Shown: positions 21,966 through 30,500 of the stretch, one piece after another
Layout of the letters: the number at the start of each line of letters is the position of its first letter
Numbering within the stretch: position 1 is the stretch's first letter
Source: JAYEJW01 sp034716535
GTDB taxonomy: Bacteria; Pseudomonadota; Gammaproteobacteria; Chromatiales; Chromatiaceae
Direction: 5' to 3'
DNA length: 33,822 nt
NCBI GenBank assembly: GCA_034716535.1
Contig: JAYEJW010000301.1
Span: 1-33,822, forward strand
The notes under the pieces: model-generated
Told to the model about the DNA's origin: nothing
What the model saw: the letters and a program-made list of their open reading frames with translations, nothing else
The model's database searches: none
Translations under genes and position numbers: made by a program

Positions 21966-23546
21966 ATGATTGAGTTAGAGGATAAACTTAACAAGCGGCG
22001 TACGTTCGCCATCATCTCCCATCCGGACGCGGGCAAAACAACACTTACCGAGAAGCTCCTGCTCTTCGGCGGTGCTATCCAGATGGCGGGTACGGTGAAG
22101 GGGCGCAAGGCGGCGCGTCACGCCACCTCCGATTGGATGGAGCTGGAGAAGCAGCGTGGCATCTCCGTGACCTCGTCGGTGATGCAGTTCCCCTATGGGG
22201 ATGCGACCGTCAATCTGCTGGATACGCCCGGTCACGAGGACTTCTCCGAGGATACCTACCGCACGCTCACTGCGGTGGATTCGGCGCTCATGGTCATCGA
22301 TGTGGCCAAGGGCGTGGAGGAGCGAACGATCAAGCTTATGGACGTGTGCCGTTTGCGTGACACGCCCATTCTCACGTTCGTCAACAAGTTGGACCGGGAG
22401 GGCAGGGATGCCATTGAGATTCTCGACGAGATCGAGGAGGTGCTCAGGATCCAGTGCGCCCCGGTGACCTGGCCCATCGGCATGGGGCGACGCTTCAAAG
22501 GGGTGTACGACCTGCGCACGGACAAGACGCACCTGTTCAGCGCGCAGCACGGCGGCAAGATCCAGGCCGGGGAGGTCATCGAGGGTATCGACAATCCCCG
22601 CATGGACGAGGTCTTGGGTGATCAGGCCGAGGAGCTGCGTGAGGAGATGGAGCTGGTGCAGGGAGCGAGCCACCCCCTGGATGTGGAAGCGTATCTCGCG
22701 GGTAGACAGACCCCGGTCTTCTTCGGTTCCGCCGTCAACAACTTCGGCGTCAAGGAGCTGTTGGACGCCTTCGTCCAATATGCTCCTGCGCCGCGTCCTC
22801 GCCAGGCCCTGCAGCGGGAGGTGAAGCCGTCAGAGGAGAAATTCACCGGCTTCGTGTTCAAGATCCAGGCCAACATGGATCCCGCGCATCGGGACCGTAT
22901 CGCATTCCTGAGAGTGTGCTCCGGCAGCTATAAGAAGGGCATGAAGATGCGCCACGTGCGTATCGGCAAGACGGTGCAGGTGGCCAACGCCATCACCTTC
23001 CAGGCCGACGAGCGCCGCCATGTGGAGGAGGCCTGGCCGGGAGACATCATCGGGCTGCACAACCACGGCACCATCCAGATCGGCGACACCTTCACGGAGG
23101 GCGAAGAGCTCAAATATGGTGGGATTCCTTACTTTGCGCCCGAGCTCTTCCGCCGGGTGGTGCTCAAAGACCCGTTGCGCACGAAGGCGCTGCAGAAGGG
23201 CGTCGTCCAGCTGAGCGAGGAGGGCGCCACGCAGGTCTTCCGCCCTCTCAAGAACAACGACCTCATCCTGGGTGCGGTCGGGGTGCTCCAGTTCGACGTG
23301 GCCGCCTACCGGCTCAAGGACGAGTATGGCGTGGAGGCCGTGGTGGAGCCCGTGAGCGTCCATACCGCCCGCTGGGTGGATTGCGGGGACGACAAGATGC
23401 TCGGCCGTTTCCGCGAAAAGGCCTACGAGAATCTGGCGGACGACGGAGATGGCCGGCTCGTCTACCTGGCGCCGACGCGGGTGAACCTGAGCCTCACCGA
23501 GGAACGCTGGCCGGATATTCGGTTTTTTGCCACGCGTGAGTTGTAG
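21966..23546 (+). CDS. prfC: Peptide chain release factor 3 (RF3)
   Basis: RF3 is the translational GTPase that removes RF1/RF2 from the ribosome after peptide release. The 526-residue length equals that of typical RF3. GTPase motifs are complete: G1 SHPDAGKTT (about 18-26), the switch I TSDWMELEKQRGISVTSS, G3 DTPGHEDF (85-92) and G4 NKLD (139-142). Domain II and III sequences (GVVQLSEEGATQVFRP, GAVGVLQFDV) follow. The gene is alone on its strand with about 190 bases of leader containing TTATAATA at about 21814-21821, a possible -10 box. Confidence 0.98.
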   Translation: MIELEDKLNKRRTFAIISHPDAGKTTLTEKLLLFGGAIQMAGTVKGRKAARHATSDWMELEKQRGISVTSSVMQFPYGDATVNLLDTPGHEDFSEDTYRTLTAVDSALMVIDVAKGVEERTIKLMDVCRLRDTPILTFVNKLDREGRDAIEILDEIEEVLRIQCAPVTWPIGMGRRFKGVYDLRTDKTHLFSAQHGGKIQAGEVIEGIDNPRMDEVLGDQAEELREEMELVQGASHPLDVEAYLAGRQTPVFFGSAVNNFGVKELLDAFVQYAPAPRPRQALQREVKPSEEKFTGFVFKIQANMDPAHRDRIAFLRVCSGSYKKGMKMRHVRIGKTVQVANAITFQADERRHVEEAWPGDIIGLHNHGTIQIGDTFTEGEELKYGGIPYFAPELFRRVVLKDPLRTKALQKGVVQLSEEGATQVFRPLKNNDLILGAVGVLQFDVAAYRLKDEYGVEAVVEPVSVHTARWVDCGDDKMLGRFREKAYENLADDGDGRLVYLAPTRVNLSLTEERWPDIRFFATREL

Positions 23547-23668
23547 GTTGCGCCGGGCGGCGCAAGGCCCAACATTCCCGTTTGAAGGGGTTGGGTTTGC
23601 TGATGCGGTCGCCGCTTTGAAAATCCAAAAAATCCGTGAGTAATCAGTCGTAGTTAAGGTGCTTTCTC

Positions 23669-23911
23669 ATGCAAACAGAAGCAGTAGCCCAGCTCATCCG
23701 CGACGGCATGGCGGGCGCGGAGGTCAGGGTTACAGGCGATGGCAGCCACTTCGAGGCGGTCGTGATCAGCGATGCATTCGAGGGCAAGTCACCCATCCAG
23801 AAGCAGCGCCTGGTCATGGCGACCGTGAAGCCGCAAATCGAGAGCGGCGAGCTGCACGCCCTGTCCATCAAGACCTTTACCTCGGCCGAGTGGTCGCAAC
23901 AGGCGGGTTGA
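23669..23911 (+). CDS. ibaG: BolA-family protein IbaG
   Basis: The 80-residue protein is a BolA-type domain with the IbaG pattern: GDGSHFEAVVISDAFEGKSPIQKQR in the middle and ALSIKTFTSAEW near the C-terminus. IbaG/BolA proteins bind monothiol glutaredoxins through a shared [2Fe-2S] cluster and act in Fe-S and heme handling. The conserved histidine (H27) and the C-terminal region histidine (LHALSIKTF) are present. The ATG at 23669 is preceded by AAGGTGCTTTCTC. The usual murA neighbour is not adjacent; the next gene is the unknown 24008-24247 ORF. Confidence 0.93.
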   Translation: MQTEAVAQLIRDGMAGAEVRVTGDGSHFEAVVISDAFEGKSPIQKQRLVMATVKPQIESGELHALSIKTFTSAEWSQQAG

Positions 23912-24007
23912 GGGGGTCGTCCGACCCCGGAAACCGGTTGGAAAAAACCGCCCTCCCGGCCATACTCAAAGCAGGGAGACAATCGCCAACCAACGAGGAG
24001 ACCAACG

Positions 24008-24247
24008 ATGTTCCTGAAACACAGAGACAGCGGCAAACTGGTAGAGGTCCTGAGCCTGCGGGATCTCTTCAACCCGCTCCACGCGTCCCTGGTCGGCCGC
24101 TATCAAGCCGGGGAGGAGTTAGGGGACCCGGAGAAGTTCGACAAGGCCGTTCTGGTCTTCTGCTCCGGCGAAAGCCTGCCCAAGTGCTGGACCGACGTGC
24201 ACTATCGTGACGAAGAGGCCCATCACCACTACAAGCTCCATCCCTAG
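24008..24247 (+). CDS. Conserved-looking small protein of unknown function (79 residues)
   Basis: The ATG at 24008 has an ideal GAGGAG ribosome site 7 bases upstream. The 79-residue soluble protein has an SLRDLFNPLHASLVGRYQAGEE segment and a C-terminal CSGESLPKCWTDVHYRDEEAHHHYKLHP end with two cysteines and four histidines, which could bind a metal. I recall similar proteins of unknown function in sulfur-oxidising gammaproteobacteria but cannot name a family. It follows ibaG by about 100 bases on the same strand. Confidence 0.75.
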   Translation: MFLKHRDSGKLVEVLSLRDLFNPLHASLVGRYQAGEELGDPEKFDKAVLVFCSGESLPKCWTDVHYRDEEAHHHYKLHP

Positions 24248-24384
24248 TCCCAACGACGGGTTTGCAGGCCGCGCTGTCGATGGGGCCAGGGTATCCAGAA
24301 GGCGCGCGGTTGTTTCTTGGCGTGGAGATCAAACGACTGCCGGATGGCGCTGAGTTCAGCGTATTGGACGGTCCCCTAAGCCAT

Positions 24385-25380
24385 TTAGCTCGACTCGATA
24401 TGAACGAGCACACGTCCGTGCGTGCGCCCCTTCAACATTCGGTCGAAGACTTCTGCCAGGGCTTCGAGGGCGACCCTGGCCGTTAGGATGTCCATGAGGT
24501 GGGGCGGGCGCCAGTCCGTCGCCAGGCGTTCCCAAAGCTCTCGCCGAAGGGGATAGGGCGCACCCGCCGAGTTGATGCCGAGCAGGCTCACCCCGCGCAG
24601 GATGAAGGGCATGACGGTGGTGTGGAGCTCGTGACCACCCGCGAGTCCGACGCTTGCGATGTTCCCCCAGGGGCGGACTGTGCGGGTGATCTGGGCGAGC
24701 ATCTCACCGCCCACGTTGTCCACCGCACCGCCCCAAACGGCAGTCTCCAGGGGACGCTTGTCACCCGGGAGCTCATTGCGCCCGAGGATCGCTGAGGCGC
24801 CCAGGGCTTGCAGCCACCCGTCCAGGTCTTGTTTCCCGGAGACGGCGGTCACCTCGTAGCCCAAGTGCTTGAAGAGGTCGACTGCGATGGAGCCGACCCC
24901 GCCGGTGGCGCCCGTCACCAGGACCGGACCCATGTCGGGCCGCTGGCCGTTGACCTGCATGCGGTGGATCGCCAGGGCGGCGGTGAAGCCGGCGGTTCCC
25001 AGGATCATGGCGCTGTGGGGGTCGAGCCCGTCCGGGATAGGGACTACCCAGTCGGCGGGAACGCAGAGGGATTCCCCGTAACCCCCGTCGTGATCGAAGC
25101 TCAGGCCGAAGCCCGTGACCAGGACGGGGTCGCCTTCGCGAAAGCGCTCATCGCGGGAGCTTTCCACCCGGCCCGCCGCATCGATGCCGCCCACGAGAGG
25201 AAAGGTCTTGAGGATCTTGCCCTTGCCTGTGCCGGCCAATGCGTCCTTGTAGTTGACGCTGGAGTAGGCGACCCGGATCCGTACCTCGCCTTCGGCGGGC
25301 TCGGCCAGGGGCAGCTCCTCGATCCCGGCTCGGTAGCCGTCGTCGTCGTTGCGGATGCGGAAGGCTCTGTAGGCGGTCAT
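24385..25380 (-). CDS. acuI: Acrylyl-CoA reductase-type zinc-less quinone oxidoreductase (AcuI/YhdH family)
   Basis: The 331-residue MDR-family enzyme has SSVNYKDALAGTGKGKI near the N-terminus, a GES catalytic-domain segment, and the nucleotide-binding motif VTGATGGVGSIAVDLFKHLGY. The end ILRGVSLLGINSAGAPYPLRRELWERLA is typical of YhdH/AcuI, which reduces acryloyl-CoA to propionyl-CoA with NADPH. There are no zinc-binding cysteines, as expected for the family. The ATG at 25378-25380 begins MTAYRAF, the family's usual start; the frame is open to 25425. The gene lies 34 bp downstream of fumarase with a hairpin between. The physiological substrate here is inferred only from family. Confidence 0.9.
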   Translation of the reverse strand: MTAYRAFRIRNDDDGYRAGIEELPLAEPAEGEVRIRVAYSSVNYKDALAGTGKGKILKTFPLVGGIDAAGRVESSRDERFREGDPVLVTGFGLSFDHDGGYGESLCVPADWVVPIPDGLDPHSAMILGTAGFTAALAIHRMQVNGQRPDMGPVLVTGATGGVGSIAVDLFKHLGYEVTAVSGKQDLDGWLQALGASAILGRNELPGDKRPLETAVWGGAVDNVGGEMLAQITRTVRPWGNIASVGLAGGHELHTTVMPFILRGVSLLGINSAGAPYPLRRELWERLATDWRPPHLMDILTARVALEALAEVFDRMLKGRTHGRVLVHIESS

Positions 25381-25397
25381 CGGCGTCGATGCCTGAT

Positions 25398-25414
25398 GTT
25401 GGGCGGTGCCCAAC
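25398..25414. repeat. Hairpin GTTGGGC-ggt-GCCCAAC between fumarase and acuI
   Basis: A perfect 7-bp stem with a 3-base loop adjoins the fumarase stop codon (25415-25417, minus strand). It resembles a common GGTTGGGC/GCCCAACC intergenic repeat. It may attenuate read-through into acuI. Confidence 0.6.
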
Positions 25415-26953
25415 CTACGGTTCAACGGCGACGGGGATCCTTCCGATCCGCGCCCGCCACTCGGCCGGTCCCGTTTCGTGTACCGATTCGCCGCGGATGT
25501 CCACTGCGACCGTCACCGGCATGTCCTCGACATCGAACTCGCGGATCGCCTCCATTCCCAGATCCTCGAAGGCGATCATCCGCGAGCCCTTGATCGCCTT
25601 GGCCACCAGATAGGCGGCGCCGCCCACGGCGACGAGATAGACGGCTCCGTGGCGCTTGATGGCCTCGATGGCCGCAGGACCGCGCTCGGCCTTGCCCACC
25701 ATGCCCATGAGCCCGGTCTCCGCAAGCAGTTGATCGGTGAACTTGTCCATGCGGGTCGCCGTGGTGGGTCCGGCGGGCCCCACGACCTCGTCTCCCACGG
25801 GGTCTACGGGGCCGACGTAGTAAATGAAACGGTTGGTGAAATCCACGCCATCGGGGAGAGGCTCGCCGCGGTTGAACAGCTCGACGATGCGCTTGTGGGC
25901 GGCGTCGCGCCCGGTGAGCAGCTTGCCCGAGAGCAAGAGCCGGTCCCCGGGTCTCCATTGTGCGATGTCCTCCCGGGTGATCTGGTCCAGATCCACGGGG
26001 CGCGCGTCCGCGCCGGCCTCCCAGGTGATGTCCGGCCAGTCCTCCAGGCGCGGGGGCTCCAGGCGCGCGGGGCCGCTGCCGTCCAGGGTGAACTCCAGAT
26101 GCCGGGTAGCGGCGCAGTTGGGGATGATCGCCACAGGCAGGGACGCGGCGTGGGTGGGGTAGTCCTTGATCTTGACGTCGAGCACCGTGGTGAGCCCGCC
26201 GAGCCCCTGGGCACCGATTCCCAGGGCGTTGATCTTATCGAACAGCTCCAGGCGCAGCTCTTCCAGATGGTTGGCCGGCCCACGCGCCTTGAGCTCGTGG
26301 ATGTCGATGGGCGCCAGTAGGGATTCCTTGGCCAGCAGCATGGCCTTCTCCGCCGACCCGCCGACACCGATGCCGAGTATTCCCGGCGGGCACCAGCCCG
26401 CCCCCAACGTCGGTACGGTGCGTAGTACCCAGTCCGCTAGGTCGTCGCTGGGATTGAGGATCGTGAATCGGGATTTGTTCTCCGAGCCGCCCCCCTTCGC
26501 CGCGAGCTTCACCTCCAGGGTGTCGCCGGGCACGACCTCCATGTGGACGATGGCCGGGGTATTGTCGCCGGTGTTCACGCGGGATCCGATAGGGTCAGCG
26601 ACCATCGATGCGCGCAACAGGTTCTCCGAGTGCAGGTAGGCGCGACGGACCCCCTCGTCGACCATCTCTTGGATGCCTTCCTCGGCCTCCCAGCGCACGT
26701 CCATGCCGATCCTCAGAAACACAATGACCAGCCCGGTGTCCTGGCAGATCGGCCGGCGGCCCTCGGCGCAGAGCCTGGAGTTCACGAGGATCTGAGCCAT
26801 GGCGTCCTTTGCCGCCGGGGACTCCTCCATCTCGTAGGCCTCCGCCAGCGCGCGGATGTAGTCCGGCGGGTGGTAGTAGGAGATGTACTGAAGGGCGTCC
26901 GCAATACTCTGGACGAAGTCTTCTTGACGTATGATGATCATGTCCGGACTCAT
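25415..26953 (-). CDS. fumA: Fumarate hydratase class I (iron-sulfur fumarase)
   Basis: The 512-residue enzyme interconverts fumarate and malate in the TCA cycle using a labile [4Fe-4S] cluster. The three cluster cysteines are C70 (RPICQDTG), C188 (GWCPPGILGIGVGG) and C280 (IPNCAATRH). The C-terminal beta subunit-like half contains GPTTATRMDKFTDQLL and GMVGKAERG, so the alpha and beta parts found separately in two-subunit enzymes are fused. The ATG at 26951-26953 gives MSPDMIIIRQEDF. acuI follows on the same strand. Oxygen sensitivity of the cluster would suit a microaerobic or iron-replete lifestyle, but that is inference. Confidence 0.95.
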   Translation of the reverse strand: MSPDMIIIRQEDFVQSIADALQYISYYHPPDYIRALAEAYEMEESPAAKDAMAQILVNSRLCAEGRRPICQDTGLVIVFLRIGMDVRWEAEEGIQEMVDEGVRRAYLHSENLLRASMVADPIGSRVNTGDNTPAIVHMEVVPGDTLEVKLAAKGGGSENKSRFTILNPSDDLADWVLRTVPTLGAGWCPPGILGIGVGGSAEKAMLLAKESLLAPIDIHELKARGPANHLEELRLELFDKINALGIGAQGLGGLTTVLDVKIKDYPTHAASLPVAIIPNCAATRHLEFTLDGSGPARLEPPRLEDWPDITWEAGADARPVDLDQITREDIAQWRPGDRLLLSGKLLTGRDAAHKRIVELFNRGEPLPDGVDFTNRFIYYVGPVDPVGDEVVGPAGPTTATRMDKFTDQLLAETGLMGMVGKAERGPAAIEAIKRHGAVYLVAVGGAAYLVAKAIKGSRMIAFEDLGMEAIREFDVEDMPVTVAVDIRGESVHETGPAEWRARIGRIPVAVEP

Positions 26954-27133
26954 GTTGCGCCTAATCGGGGATATGTCAAATAGCCTCGCCTACGCCTGCA
27001 CCGGTCGCTGGAATTCCCATCCCTCCTCATTCAGACCAGAGCGGCTGAAAGGAAATTTCTATCCCGAGCTGCTCGGAGGACGCAGTCGCGTCAGTCGTTA
27101 GGAAGAAAATTATCTATCACTAATAATCCTAAA

Positions 27134-27144
27134 TGTCAATGACA
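27134..27144. promoter_or_regulatory. Palindromic operator-like site TGTCAATGACA
   Basis: A perfect 11-bp palindrome directly upstream of a promoter-like TTGACA hexamer. Its position (about 17 bases before the -35) fits a regulator site; the regulator is not identifiable. Confidence 0.35.
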
Positions 27145-27160
27145 ATTCTTACCTGAGTGC

Positions 27161-27189
27161 TTGACACAAGTAATTCTCTGCGTTAAAAA
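27161..27189 (+). promoter_or_regulatory. Sigma-70-like promoter of the giant protein / multicopper oxidase unit
   Basis: TTGACA (27161-27166) is a perfect -35 hexamer. TAAAAA (27184-27189) lies 17 bases downstream and matches four of six -10 positions. The start site would fall near 27197, leaving a leader of about 330 nucleotides. Confidence 0.5.
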
Positions 27190-27213
27190 GGCGGCTGCTG
27201 GAAATAACACAAA

Positions 27214-27229
27214 TGTGATGGAGATCACG
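27214..27229. promoter_or_regulatory. CRP/Vfr-like site TGTGATGGAGATCACG
   Basis: The sequence follows the CRP consensus TGTGA-N6-TCACA with one mismatch at the last base. It lies just downstream of the predicted transcription start, a position that would favour repression or an alternative promoter. Confidence 0.45.
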
Positions 27230-27530
27230 CGCTCCAACTGACGATTCGGCTTAGCCCGTTGATGGATGCGCCACCCGGTGACCCCGGGGGCCGAGGAAGC
27301 GGTTGCGGGCCGCCTTTCGGGAAAGCTCAGTTGGCCAAGGGGGATCCTGTGGGCGAGAACACAGAACGAAGTCCGACGTTGGTCGCGTCGGTCGGCGCGG
27401 GCCGTCCGGCCCAAGCTTCTTGTCTGGCTCAAAAGCTCCCTCCATGGCCCACGTTTCTGTGGCGAAAACAATACCAGGGGCGGTTTGAACCCCACCACCT
27501 CGCTTATCCGACAATGGAGGATATTCAATT

Positions 27531-30500
27531 ATGACGGTTTCAAGTCAATCGCGGTTGCTGGCGGCAATTGCGAGAAGGGCTGTTTTCGTGCTCGGGTTGC
27601 TGGTGGCGCTCACGGCGCAGGCAGACCAGTTCACGCTAAACGTGGTGGACAATGACGGCAATCCGGTGAACGGGTTCCGCTGGCTGCTGCAGGAGGACGC
27701 CACGTTCCCTGTGGACCCGAACAATCCCGCCACCACGGCTGACGAGCTGCTCTCGCTGGGTTTCCATGCGAGCTACCACCCGATCGCCCAGGACAGCGGC
27801 GTCGGGCTCAGCGGTAATACCGACACCGACAGCGCGGCCATCAACGCCCCGGCCGGGCGCTACTACGTGTCGGTTCTGCCGTATTCGGGCCACAGCATCA
27901 GCGGCCAGCCGGTCGAAATCGGACAGGATGATGCCGTGACCGTGGTGGCGCAGCAGCACCCCATCCCGACCGCCACCATCGCCCTCTTCGTGTTCCAGGA
28001 CCACTACCCGATCAGTGGCGCGCCGGACCTGCCGGAGGAGGACAACCCCACCTTCCTGCCCGACGGCACCGAGGTGGACTGGACCCAGTTCAATATCCTG
28101 GTCGAGGAGCCCGCGGGCCGTTACGGCATCGCCGGCGGTCAGGTGATCCAGGATGCCTTCGGCAACCCGCTGGGCACGACCTACGATGAATTCGGCGACG
28201 TCGTCACGTTGGGTGACGGCACCCTGCAGCCGAACGCCGACGGCACGCTCCTGATCAAGAATCTGGCCCCAGGCAAGTATGGCATCGTCGTCATCCCGCC
28301 CACGGACGATTGGCAGCAGACCTCGACCATCGAGGGCACCAAGGTCATCGACGCCTGGGTCAAGGCCGGTGAGCCTGACTTCTTCGTGGAGTTTGGACCG
28401 CCCGGGCCCCACGTCTTCGTCGGCTTCCTCAAGTCGACCGCAGATGGCGGCTTTCCGCCCATCTCGCAGCCGCCGGGCACGACCGTGACGGCGACCCTCA
28501 GCGGCACGATTACCGACATGCACCTGTCGCGGCCGCCCACCTTCCAGTTCTTCAGCGGGCGCCCCTTCCCGGCCTGCTGGGTCGGTCTGAACGACAACAA
28601 CGCCGGCCTCGGCGCCGGCATCTACGCCGCCCCCTGCGATGATGACAGCGGCTTCAGCATCCCGGGCGTGCCCCCGGGCAGCTACCAGCTGAAGGTCTTC
28701 GACGCCAACATGGACGTGGTCATTGCCACCATGGGTCTCACGGTCAATGACGACGGCTCCTGCTTGGGTGCAATCGCCGGCTGCGACTTCGGCGACGTGC
28801 CGGTCTTCAACTGGTTCACCCGCCTCAACACCGGGATCTTCAACGATGACGACCAGAACGGTTTCTGGGACGACGGCGAGATCGGCATCGGCCCGGAGAG
28901 CCATGACGTCTCCGTGCGCTGGCGCGACGGCAGCATTTATCTGAACTTCCCCACCGATGGCGAGGGCCTGGCGCCCTTCGACGAGATCTTCCCCTTCTTC
29001 CATTGGCTAGTGGCCGAGGTGAGCTTCGCCAACAAGAAGGCCACCGGCGCGACCTACGTCATCGATGCCGGCGGGGAGATCCTGGCGGACCAGGGCTGGA
29101 TCTATCCGTCTTTCGATGAGATGACGCCCCAGCCCCAGATCTGCACCGAGGCGCAGTCCACCAACCCGGACGACCCGGACTATCCCTGCATCGTCGGGGA
29201 TCCGATTGTCAATCCGAACACGGGCAACAACCTGTCCCGCACCGAGGTCGGCCAGGTGCTGACCAACGCCTTTCAGGGCTTCCTGGGCCAGACCAGCGTC
29301 ATGCAGTTCGGAAAGACCGACTACCTGAACTTTGATTTCAGCACCCCAGGGTTCCCCTTCGTGGGTGAGAACGGCGGCATCTCGGGCATCGTCTACTACG
29401 CCACCACCCGCGCCGAGGACGACCCCCGGTTCGCCGCCGCGGAGGAGTGGGAGCCCGGCGTCCCGCGGGTTCAGCTCGCGCTCTACGCCGACGGTGACAT
29501 CGACTCCTTCCCGCAGGGTGACTTCCCGGGCGGGACCGGCGACGTCGACTGGAACGGTGACGGCATCCTGGACCTGGATGACGACCTGATCGACGACATC
29601 AACGGCGACGGGGTGGTGACGCTGGCCGATGTCGATAACTACCCGTTCGGCTGGTCCGAAGGCGGCGCCATGGGGCCTGAGGACGTCGAGAACAGCGGCG
29701 CCGACGGCATGTTCGATCTCGGCGACGCCGTTCAGGTGACCTGGACCGACAGCTGGGACGACAACATCCCGACCGGCTGCCAGGGCCAGAACAACACCCC
29801 CGCGAGCACCATCGAGCCCCCGATCACCGACGACCGCTGCTTCGACGGCCTGCGTAACTTCAACCAGGTCCGACCCGGTGTCTTCGACGGCGGTTATGCC
29901 TTCGCGGACTACGACCTGGTTCATCTGACGGGCGTCCAGCCCGGCGCGGCCACCGCCATCCAGGCGTTCTACGACTTCATCAACACGACCGTGGATCCGG
30001 TGGTGGCAGCGACGCTGCAGCTCGGCCTCATCCCCGGCGACTACATCGTCGAGGCGGCCACGCCCCCCGGCTACAAGCTCATGAAGGAGGAGGACAAGAA
30101 CGTCGACTTCGGCGACGAGTTCATCCCGGATCCGGAGGCCCTGGCCGCCGCGTGCGTGGGCGAGCCGCGCGAGGTGCCCCCGTACTTCAGCATGTCCACC
30201 AAGGACGGCAGCGGCGCGTTGGACCAGCTCATCGACGGAATCGATCCCCTCGATGCGGCCGCCCCCTTCGCCGGCGACGTGCGCCCGCTCTGCGACCTCA
30301 AGAAGGTGCCGCTCAGCTCGGCCCAGAATGCCGCGGCGGAGTTCTTCCTGATGACCGACGTGCCGGTGGTAGGCAACGTCTCGGGCGTGATGCTCAACGA
30401 CCTGGCCAACGAGTTCAACCCGAACTCCCCTGCCTTCGGCGAGAAGTTCGCGCCGCCGCTGCTGCCGGTCGCCTTCTACGACTTCAACGGCAAGCTGGTG

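Larger units (their letters stand above)
26954..27530. other. Large intergenic region: fumarase upstream region and long leader of the giant exported protein
   Basis: This 577-base stretch has no supportable gene. The left part is AT-rich (27105-27200) and carries the promoter-like and operator-like sites listed separately. The right part (27230-27530) is GC-rich and would form a leader of over 300 nucleotides. I looked for the conserved cores of the cobalamin, c-di-GMP, Mn (yybP-ykoY) and Moco riboswitches and did not recognise any, but structured RNA is not excluded. Confidence 0.5.

Noticed and set aside
27251..27514. Minus-strand 87-codon frame in the leader of the giant protein gene
   Set aside because: Pro/Arg-rich without ribosome site or motif; it lies in a region better explained as an untranslated leader.
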